A DNA stretch of 15,028 nucleotides from assembly GCA_023135855.1 (NCBI GenBank), contig JAGLSH010000011.1:1-15028 (forward strand), written 5' to 3'. The translations under genes were made by a program, and so were the position numbers. Below are positions 7,809 to 13,813 of the stretch, one piece after another. Numbering within the stretch: the stretch's first letter is position 1; every line of letters starts with the position of its first letter. The notes beneath the pieces are model-generated. The model saw nothing but the letters and a program-made list of their open reading frames with translations. It was not told where the DNA came from and made no database searches. The DNA is from Candidatus Omnitrophota bacterium (GTDB lineage Bacteria; Omnitrophota; Gorgyraeia; Duberdicusellales; 4484-171).

Positions 7809-7816
7809 AAGGAGGG
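7809..7816 (+). promoter_or_regulatory. strong Shine-Dalgarno of rplS
   Basis: AAGGAGGG ends four bases before the ATG at 7821. It is one of the strongest ribosome-binding sites in the window, which fits the high translation demand of a ribosomal protein. By contrast, most neighbouring genes rely on overlap with the preceding gene. Confidence 0.8.
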
Positions 7817-7820
7817 AATC

Positions 7821-8168
7821 ATGGACAAATTAGCAATGGTTGAAAAAGAGCTTAAAGAAGCCTTGAAAAAAGAATATCCTGAATTTAAGCAAGGAGACAT
7901 TATTAAGGTTTATTACAAGATCATGGAGAAAGATAAAGTGAGGTTGCATCCTGTTCAAGGAATTATAATAAAAATTCAAGGAGCAATGCATCGCAAATCA
8001 TTTACATTACGAAGAATAGCTTACGGAGAGGCCTATGAGGTAACTTTCCCCTTTTATTCGCCAAAAATTGAGAGAATAGAGATGGTAAAAAAAGGACGTC
8101 GGAATCCACGAAGAAAACGTTTGTACTATTTAAGAGATAGAGTAGGTAAAAAAGCAACTCTAGCCTAA
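7821..8168 (+). CDS. rplS: 50S ribosomal protein L19
   Basis: L19 sits at the 30S-50S interface and contributes to an intersubunit bridge. The 115-residue length is typical. Family landmarks are GDIIKVYYKI near residue 27, VQGIIIKIQG, the block FTLRRIAYG (about 60-68), the stretch TFPFYSPKIERIEMVKKG and the basic C-terminal signature RLYYLRDRVGKKA. Before that signature the linker has extra arginines (RRNPRRKR), consistent with rRNA contact. The gene lies 38 bases after trmD and has its own strong Shine-Dalgarno. trmD-rplS is one of the most conserved gene pairs in bacteria. Confidence 0.98.
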   Translation: MDKLAMVEKELKEALKKEYPEFKQGDIIKVYYKIMEKDKVRLHPVQGIIIKIQGAMHRKSFTLRRIAYGEAYEVTFPFYSPKIERIEMVKKGRRNPRRKRLYYLRDRVGKKATLA

Positions 8169-8182
8169 TTGATTAGTTAAAA

Positions 8183-8767
8183 ATGGTGGTAGGAGTAGAT
8201 GAGGCAGGTAGAGGACCATTGGCAGGAGTGGTGGTGGCCTGTGCTTTGCATTTAAAGAAAGATCCTCCTTTTACGGTTAAGGATTCTAAAAAACTTTCAG
8301 CATCAGCACGAGAGGAGATATTTTCCTGGTTAACTAAGGAAGCAGTTTTTGGAGTAGGTACTGCTAGCAACCAGGAGATAGATGAAATTAACATCTTAGA
8401 AGCAACTCTCTTAGCTTTTAATCGGGCGATAGAAAAGCTTTTAGAAAGATCTTCAAAGTTAAAAAAAGCAAAATTTATCGTTGATGGTAATCACTTTCGT
8501 AGTGATTTAGAGTTAAATTATATTTGTCAGCCCAAGGCTGATACTTTCGTTAAAGAGGTTTCTTGCGCTTCTATTGTGGCTAAAGTAGTAAGAGATTACT
8601 TAATGAATTCAGTAGATTTTCTATATCCTCAGTGGAATTTTTCTCAACATAAGGGTTATCCAACAGCTGAGCACTTTTCATTAATAAAAAAATACGACCT
8701 AACACCTTTTCATCGTTGTAGTTTTTCTCCTTGCAAAAATGGGTTGGGCAAGAAACAGGGGGTTTAA
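8183..8767 (+). CDS. rnhB: ribonuclease HII
   Basis: RNase HII cleaves RNA in RNA-DNA hybrids, including single ribonucleotides left in DNA, and starts ribonucleotide excision repair. The 194-residue length is normal. The four acidic catalytic residues are visible: Asp-6 and Glu-7 in GVDEAGRGPLAG, Asp-101 in IVDGN, and Asp-120 in KADTF. Also present are DSKKLS (34-39), the helix SCASIVAKVVRD and the late motif HKGYPTAEH. The N-terminus is very short before the first catalytic residue, but nothing in frame upstream provides a better start. The gene lies 14 bases after rplS, matching the common trmD-rplS-rnhB order, and its stop TAA shares one base with the next ATG. No clear Shine-Dalgarno is visible. 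Confidence 0.96.
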   Translation: MVVGVDEAGRGPLAGVVVACALHLKKDPPFTVKDSKKLSASAREEIFSWLTKEAVFGVGTASNQEIDEINILEATLLAFNRAIEKLLERSSKLKKAKFIVDGNHFRSDLELNYICQPKADTFVKEVSCASIVAKVVRDYLMNSVDFLYPQWNFSQHKGYPTAEHFSLIKKYDLTPFHRCSFSPCKNGLGKKQGV

Positions 8768-9279
8768 TGAAATGTTATCGAAGTAGCTTTAAAAAATATT
8801 TAGATGATTTAGGGAAACGTAAACCAGCTCCTGGTGGAGGAAGTGCAGTTGCTTTGATTTTTTGTACTGGTATTAGTTTAATTGAAAAAGCAATTAGGTA
8901 TTCGTCTTTGGATAAGTTCAAAAAACAATTAGAAAAGTTACAAATTTTAAAAAAGAAAATTTATCTTAATATTGATAAAGATAGTCTTATTTTTGCCAAA
9001 ATCATGAGTTCAAAAGGAACCAAGAGAGCTCAGCTTGTAAAACAGGGTGAAAGCTTGATTGTTGACTTAGGTCAAACCTCTTTGAAAGTCTTTTCTCTTG
9101 CTAAAGAGATAGAATCTGGTATAAAAAAGAATATAATTAGTGACTTTAATATTGGATTAGAGTGCGCTAAAGTATCTCTTCTGGGGTCTATCTTAAATTT
9201 AGAGGCAAATGAAAAAATGTTTGGTAAGGAAAGTAAATTTACTGATCTATTTAAAAAATCTTTAAAAAAATGGCGATAA
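8767..9279 (+). CDS. FchA/FTCD cyclodeaminase-family protein, likely methenyl-THF cyclohydrolase
   Basis: The family contains formiminotetrahydrofolate cyclodeaminases and the FchA methenyltetrahydrofolate cyclohydrolases of folate-dependent one-carbon pathways. The protein is 170 residues, somewhat shorter than the roughly 200 usual for the family. The signature PAPGGGSAVAL spans 20-30. Family-like features follow: NIDKDSLIFAKIM (68-80), SDFNIGLECAKVSLLG (125-140) and the near-terminal NLEAN (144-148). The region after the glycine motif, normally a conserved LT.GKKKY-type segment, is shortened and altered (IRYSSLDKFKK). ATG-8767 is chosen over an in-frame ATG at 8731 because it sits at the rnhB stop with AGGGGG at 8757-8762. 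The gene overlaps folD by 10 bases. Family membership is well supported. Cyclohydrolase rather than cyclodeaminase activity is inferred from the folD pairing and from the absence of histidine-degradation genes. Confidence 0.8.
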   Translation: MKCYRSSFKKYLDDLGKRKPAPGGGSAVALIFCTGISLIEKAIRYSSLDKFKKQLEKLQILKKKIYLNIDKDSLIFAKIMSSKGTKRAQLVKQGESLIVDLGQTSLKVFSLAKEIESGIKKNIISDFNIGLECAKVSLLGSILNLEANEKMFGKESKFTDLFKKSLKKWR

Positions 9280-10115
9280 TTTTCAATGCCCAAGAAAGAT
9301 GTAATTCTTTATTAGCCCAAATTAAGTCTGAGCTAGATAGCATATCTAAATTATGTCTAGCCTCAGTAGTTATCGGAGAAGATGTTGCGGCTAGGAATTA
9401 TTGTTCTGCCCAAGAAAAATTAGCTAAAGAATTAAAAATAGATTTTAGTCTTCAAAGCTTCGCATCAGGTTTACCTTTTAAAGAGTTTCAAAGTGAAATT
9501 GAAAAATTGAATAATGACAAGGAAATAACTGGCATTATTCTTAATAAGCCTTTCCCTCCAGGATGGAGTGATGTTGATCTTTTTTCTTTGCTTAGCGAAG
9601 GAAAAGATATTGAAGGAATGCATCCGGCTAATCTTGGGAGATTCTTTCTTGGCCAACCTAAATTTATATCCCCAACAGCATTAAGTGTTATTGAATTGAT
9701 TAAGGAGAGTGGGGTTAAGCTTTATGGAGCGAAAGTAACCTTAGTAGGATTCTCTCCTCTTATTGGTAGACCTCTAACACTATGGCTGGGTAATGAGTTT
9801 GCAACAGTAAGTGTTACTCACATTGCTACAGATGAAAAGGGAGATATCCCTTCTTATGTTAGTGGTGCAGATATTGTAATTTCAGCTGTTGGCAAACCTG
9901 ACCTTATAAAGGGTGATTGGATAAAGAAAGGAGCAGTAGTCATTGATGTTGGGGTGGGACATAAAGATAGGAAAGTATCTGGAGATGTAGAGTTTGATCA
10001 AGCTAAGAAAAGAGCAGCATTCATAACTCCTGTTCCGGGAGGAGTGGGGAAATTAACAACAATATTTCTTTACCAAAATTTAGTCTTAGCATATAAGTTA
10101 AGTTTAAAGAATTAA
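9270..10115 (+). CDS. folD: FolD-family methylenetetrahydrofolate dehydrogenase, cyclohydrolase site altered
   Basis: FolD normally oxidises 5,10-methylene-THF to methenyl-THF and hydrolyses it to 10-formyl-THF, the formyl donor for purines and initiator tRNA. The 281-residue length is normal. The Rossmann part is clear: GFSPLIGRP (160-168), SGADIVISAVGKP (198-210), GDWIKKGAVVIDVG (215-228) and TPVPGGVG (253-260). The folate site is unusual. In an ungapped alignment with my memory of E. coli FolD, the tyrosine is kept (Tyr-44) but catalytic Lys-54 becomes Gln-48. The glutamine of the VQLPLP motif becomes Asn-92 (ILNKPFP), and the aspartate of KDVDG becomes Glu-115 (KDIEG). PGGVGPMT also reads PGGVGKLT. 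Dehydrogenase activity may remain, while cyclohydrolase activity is doubtful. No Shine-Dalgarno is seen; the start lies inside the cyclodeaminase-like gene. Confidence 0.9.
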   Translation: MAIIFNAQERCNSLLAQIKSELDSISKLCLASVVIGEDVAARNYCSAQEKLAKELKIDFSLQSFASGLPFKEFQSEIEKLNNDKEITGIILNKPFPPGWSDVDLFSLLSEGKDIEGMHPANLGRFFLGQPKFISPTALSVIELIKESGVKLYGAKVTLVGFSPLIGRPLTLWLGNEFATVSVTHIATDEKGDIPSYVSGADIVISAVGKPDLIKGDWIKKGAVVIDVGVGHKDRKVSGDVEFDQAKKRAAFITPVPGGVGKLTTIFLYQNLVLAYKLSLKN

Positions 10116-10122
10116 TATTATT

Positions 10123-11091
10123 ATGAAGAAGATCACTATTTTGGGCGCTGGTGTATCAGGATTAGCTTTAATTGAAGAGATTAGGGCAAAAAACATTCCT
10201 TGTGATATTTGTTTAATAGACAAAGAAGCTTATTTTTTTTCAAAGAGAGAAATTATTTATTTTCCTGGTGACATTAGCAAAAGAATAGATATTAGTGAAT
10301 GGGCAGAGGCAAAAGGGGTTGAATTCATTTTTGATTCTGTGGAGAAGATTAATCCTAAGCGCCGTAAGATTTATTTTAAAGCAGGTGAATCCAGGAGCTT
10401 TGATAATTTAGTTATTGCTTCAGGTTTAAAGTCTAAAAAATTACCGATTAAAGGAGAGCACAGAGAAGGTTTTTTTTATCTTTCTGATATTGATCAAATT
10501 AAATTAAAGAGTCTTTTGAAAATATCAAATGAAGCTTGTGTTTATGTTTCTACTTGGTTGGGTTTAAAATTAGCAATTGCATTAGCAAGCTTAGGCAAAG
10601 ATGTAAAGATAGTAACTGAGGGATTAGATTTTCTAGGAGAACATAAAGAAAAGGTAATTAGTGTCTTAAATCAAAAGAATATTGGTTTGCACCTAGATGC
10701 TTTTATTGAGGAAGCTGTAGGTGAGGGAGTAGTTAAGGCTGTTAAATTATCACCGTTGATGGTTTTTTCTTCTCAGCTGGTTTTTGTTGATAGTGGATTC
10801 ACATTAAACTTAAGGTTTTTTGAAGATGGTATTATTCTTGAAGATAAATTTTTTACTAATTTTGAAGGAGTTTATTCTTTGGGTGATGTAAATCGAAAAG
10901 AGGTAGATAAAGAGATATTTTTTACTTCTAATAATCAAGAGATAAAAGAAGAAGCTCGCATTTTTGCTGAATTTGCTGTAACCGGAGTAAAGCCAGATTT
11001 TTGTAGTTCAGGTAGTATAGATAATAACAAAATGATAAACAATGAAGATATTTCTAAGGAGGTTCAATCATGGCAGAGTGGATTGGTATAG
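10123..11091 (+). CDS. FAD-dependent pyridine nucleotide-disulfide oxidoreductase-like protein, degenerate NAD site
   Basis: The 322-residue protein has the fold order of the NADH dehydrogenase-2, rubredoxin reductase and sulfide:quinone reductase superfamily. The first Rossmann unit is intact: ILGAGVSGL (Gly-8, Gly-10, Gly-13) with an acidic Asp-33 ending strand 2. The FAD motifs LVIASG (96-101) and YSLGDVN (251-257) are present. The NAD(P)H-binding unit is not canonical. Where VGGGYIGLE is expected, the sequence reads YVSTWLGLK (141-149), losing two of three loop glycines and the glutamate. The usual C-terminal interface domain is missing and only a short polar tail remains. There is no CxxC redox pair, signal peptide or membrane segment. 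It starts seven bases after folD and overlaps guaB by 22 bases. FAD binding is likely; substrate and electron donor are unknown. A folate- or purine-linked redox role is suggested only by position. Confidence 0.7.
   Translation: MKKITILGAGVSGLALIEEIRAKNIPCDICLIDKEAYFFSKREIIYFPGDISKRIDISEWAEAKGVEFIFDSVEKINPKRRKIYFKAGESRSFDNLVIASGLKSKKLPIKGEHREGFFYLSDIDQIKLKSLLKISNEACVYVSTWLGLKLAIALASLGKDVKIVTEGLDFLGEHKEKVISVLNQKNIGLHLDAFIEEAVGEGVVKAVKLSPLMVFSSQLVFVDSGFTLNLRFFEDGIILEDKFFTNFEGVYSLGDVNRKEVDKEIFFTSNNQEIKEEARIFAEFAVTGVKPDFCSSGSIDNNKMINNEDISKEVQSWQSGLV
11056..11063 (+). promoter_or_regulatory. strong Shine-Dalgarno of guaB inside the upstream gene
   Basis: AAGGAGGT ends six bases before the ATG at 11070. 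It lies within the final codons of the FAD oxidoreductase gene. It supports the chosen guaB start, which gives the family-typical opening W-IG-GK-ARR. Confidence 0.82.
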
Positions 11092-12230
11092 GAAAACGGG
11101 CTCGTAGATGTTATGGCTTTGATGAAGTTGCTCTTGCTCCAGGAAGAGTTACTGTAAACCCTGAAGAGGTAGATACAACATGGGAGCTAGGGGGTAAGAA
11201 ATTTATTGTTCCAATTCTTGCTGCGGCAATGGATGGAGTTGTTAGTGTCAAATTTGCTATTGAGATGTCTCGCTTAGGAGGCGTTGCTGTTTTAAATTTA
11301 GATGGAATCCAGACACGCTATGATAATCCTGATGAGGTTTTAGAAGAGATCTCTAAGTCTGGACCCAAAGAGGCTACCAATTTAATTCAAAAAGTCTACA
11401 CTACTCCTATTAAGGAGAAGTTGATTGCTAAGAGAGTTAGTGAGATAAAAAAAGGTAAGGGGTATGCTGCTCTTAGCTGTATACCACAGAATGCCGAGAG
11501 GTTTGCTGCGATTGCCGAAGATGCTGGAGCAGATTGCTTTGTGGTTCAGTCTACCGTAACTACTGCTAAGCATATTGCTTCTAAATACAAGCCTTTAGAT
11601 TTAAAAGAATTTTGTAAGAAGAGAAAGATTCCGGTCATTATTGGTAATTGTGTTACCTATGATGTTACCTTGGAACTTTTTGAAACTGGATGCGCAGGTA
11701 TTTTAGTTGGCGTAGGTCCAGGAGCAGCTTGCACTACTAGAGGAGTTTTAGGCATTGGCGTTCCCCAAGTAACTTCTACTATTGATTGTGCAGCAGCTAG
11801 AGATTTTTATCACCAGAAAACCGGAAAATACATACCAATAATTACTGATGGTGGAATGAGCAGAGGTGGCGATGTTTGTAAAGCTTTTGCTTCTGGGGCT
11901 GATGCAGTTATGATCGGTTCAGCTTTTGCTAGATCAGAAGAAGCACCAGGCAAAGGATTCCATTGGGGCATGGCTACTTCTCATGGTAATCTACCTCGAG
12001 GCACAAGAATAAACGTCGGAGTAACTGGAAATTTAAGCCAGATTATTTTTGGTCCGGCAATAGTTGATGATGGTTCTCAGAATTTAATCGGTGCTCTTAG
12101 TACTTCTATGGGTGCCTTAGGCGCTAAGATGATTAAGGAAATGCATTTTGTTGAAATAATTATTGCTCCTTCTATTCAAACTGAAGGAAAGATATTTCAA
12201 GCTGCTCAGAGAGTAGGAATGGGGAAGTAG
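11070..12230 (+). CDS. guaB3: GuaB3-type IMP dehydrogenase (no CBS domains)
   Basis: IMP dehydrogenase oxidises IMP to XMP with NAD, the committed step to GMP. The protein is 386 residues, about 100 shorter than classic GuaB, because the regulatory CBS (Bateman) pair is absent. The opening WIGIGKRARRCYGFDEVALAP, the segment ILAAAMDGVVS (49-59) and GPGAACTTRGVLGIGVPQV (217-234) are hallmarks of the GuaB3 subfamily. The catalytic cysteine is Cys-221. The IMP phosphate-binding region is ITDGGMSRGGDVCKA (258-272) with ADAVMIGSAFA (277-287). GuaB3 is known mainly from cyanobacteria and actinobacteria; as I recall, the cyanobacterial form works as an IMP dehydrogenase. Direct coupling to guaA, 18 bases downstream, favours that function here over GMP reductase. 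It has its own strong Shine-Dalgarno. Confidence 0.9.
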   Translation: MAEWIGIGKRARRCYGFDEVALAPGRVTVNPEEVDTTWELGGKKFIVPILAAAMDGVVSVKFAIEMSRLGGVAVLNLDGIQTRYDNPDEVLEEISKSGPKEATNLIQKVYTTPIKEKLIAKRVSEIKKGKGYAALSCIPQNAERFAAIAEDAGADCFVVQSTVTTAKHIASKYKPLDLKEFCKKRKIPVIIGNCVTYDVTLELFETGCAGILVGVGPGAACTTRGVLGIGVPQVTSTIDCAAARDFYHQKTGKYIPIITDGGMSRGGDVCKAFASGADAVMIGSAFARSEEAPGKGFHWGMATSHGNLPRGTRINVGVTGNLSQIIFGPAIVDDGSQNLIGALSTSMGALGAKMIKEMHFVEIIIAPSIQTEGKIFQAAQRVGMGK

Positions 12231-12248
12231 TTAAAGGTAAAATTAGAG

Positions 12249-13790
12249 ATGAAGAAAGATACAATTTTAATTCTTGATTTTGGATCTCAATATACTCAGC
12301 TTATTGCTCGTCGAGTAAGAGAGCTAAAAGTTTTTAGTGTTATTGAGCCTTGCACTATAGCTATAGAAAGAATAAAAAAGATCAATCCTAAGGGGATTAT
12401 TCTTTCCGGAGGGCCGCATAGTGTTTATGAAAAAGAGGCCCCGATTTTAAAAAAGGAAGTTTTAAAGTTAGGCATTCCAATTTTAGGTATTTGCTATGGA
12501 ATGCAAATTTTAGTTAAGACTTTAAAGGGAAGAGTTCGAGAGGGGAAGAAGAGGGAGTATGGAAGAGCTAAGATGTTTATTGATGATCATCAGGATTTAT
12601 TTTTCTCTTTGCCGGAGAAGATTACTTCCTGGATGAGTCATACTGATCAGATCATAAATCTTCCTTCAGGCTTTAGGTTGTTAGCGCATACTTCAAATAC
12701 AAAATTTGCGGCTATTGGTAATAGTAAGGATAAGATTTACGGAGTACAATTTCATCCTGAAGTTGTTCACACTGAATTGGGAACAGAAATACTTTCTAAC
12801 TTTTTGTTTCGAATTACTGGTTGTTCGCCAACTTGGCAATTAGAAGATTTTATTTCTGAGCAGATAAAAGAAACCAGGAAAAAAGTAGGCAAAACAAATG
12901 TTATTTTGGGTTTAAGCGGAGGAGTTGATTCATCAACTGCTGCAGTTTTACTTCAAAGAGCTCTTGGCAAGAAATTAAAATGTATTTTTGTTAATAATGG
13001 AGTTTTAAGAAAAAATGAGGCTAATAAAGTAATAAAACTTTTTCGAGATTATTTTAAAGTAGACCTACGCTATGTTGATGCTTCTAAAATATTTCTCGAT
13101 AAATTAAAGGGTGTTGTTGATCCGGAGCGAAAACGTAAAATAATCGGTCATGAATTTATAAAGGTATTTGAAGCTGAAGCCAAGAAGATTAAAAATGTAA
13201 AATTTCTTGTTCAAGGAACATTATATCCTGATGTAATTGAGTCAGTATCATTTTTTGGTGGTCCTACTGCTTGCATAAAGTCACATCATAATGTAGGTGG
13301 TTTGCCCAAAGAAATGAAGTTAAAGTTAATTGAACCTTTTCGCCAACTTTTTAAAGATGAGGTAAGAGAAGTCGCTAAATTACTTAAAATGTCACCAAAC
13401 ATGATTAATCGTCATCCTTTTCCCGGGCCAGGCTTAGCGGTAAGAATAATTGGTGAAGTCAATCCTAAACAACTTAAGATTTTGCGTGAGGCTGATGATA
13501 TTATGGAGAAAATAATAAAGAAAAATAATATCTACAATGACATTTGGCAGGCTTTTTGTGTTTTATTGCCGCTTAAGACAGTAGGGGTAATGGGGGATAA
13601 GAGAACTTATGAGTATGTGGTAGCAATCCGGGCCGTTAACAGCCTTGATGGGATGACCGCTGATTGGTCTAAGATACCGCATTCTATTCTTGCTGAGATA
13701 TCTAATGAAATTATTAATAAAGTAAGAGGAATAAATAGAGTCGTTTTCGACATCAGTTCTAAACCACCAGCAACAATTGAGTGGGAGTAG
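12249..13790 (+). CDS. guaA: GMP synthase (glutamine-hydrolysing)
   Basis: GuaA converts XMP to GMP using ATP and ammonia released from glutamine. The 513-residue length is normal for the fused two-domain enzyme. The N-terminal class I glutaminase domain (about 1-190) has the oxyanion motif SGGPHSVY (53-60), the nucleophile Cys-82 in GICYGMQ, and His-169/Glu-171 in FHPEV. The ATP-pyrophosphatase domain carries the P-loop SGGVDSS (223-229). The C-terminal dimerisation domain contains RHPFPGPGLAVR and ends with the XMP-binding KPPATIEWE. Nothing looks truncated or altered. The gene follows the IMP dehydrogenase by 18 bases, so both steps from IMP to GMP are encoded together. No clear Shine-Dalgarno is seen before the ATG. 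Confidence 0.98.
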   Translation: MKKDTILILDFGSQYTQLIARRVRELKVFSVIEPCTIAIERIKKINPKGIILSGGPHSVYEKEAPILKKEVLKLGIPILGICYGMQILVKTLKGRVREGKKREYGRAKMFIDDHQDLFFSLPEKITSWMSHTDQIINLPSGFRLLAHTSNTKFAAIGNSKDKIYGVQFHPEVVHTELGTEILSNFLFRITGCSPTWQLEDFISEQIKETRKKVGKTNVILGLSGGVDSSTAAVLLQRALGKKLKCIFVNNGVLRKNEANKVIKLFRDYFKVDLRYVDASKIFLDKLKGVVDPERKRKIIGHEFIKVFEAEAKKIKNVKFLVQGTLYPDVIESVSFFGGPTACIKSHHNVGGLPKEMKLKLIEPFRQLFKDEVREVAKLLKMSPNMINRHPFPGPGLAVRIIGEVNPKQLKILREADDIMEKIIKKNNIYNDIWQAFCVLLPLKTVGVMGDKRTYEYVVAIRAVNSLDGMTADWSKIPHSILAEISNEIINKVRGINRVVFDISSKPPATIEWE

Positions 13791-13813
13791 AATCTAACCT
13801 TTAAATAAAAACA

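Noticed and set aside
8731..8766. ATG start extending the cyclodeaminase-like gene 12 residues into rnhB
   Set aside because: The extension overlaps conserved rnhB coding sequence, while ATG-8767 has a Shine-Dalgarno and is stop-start coupled.
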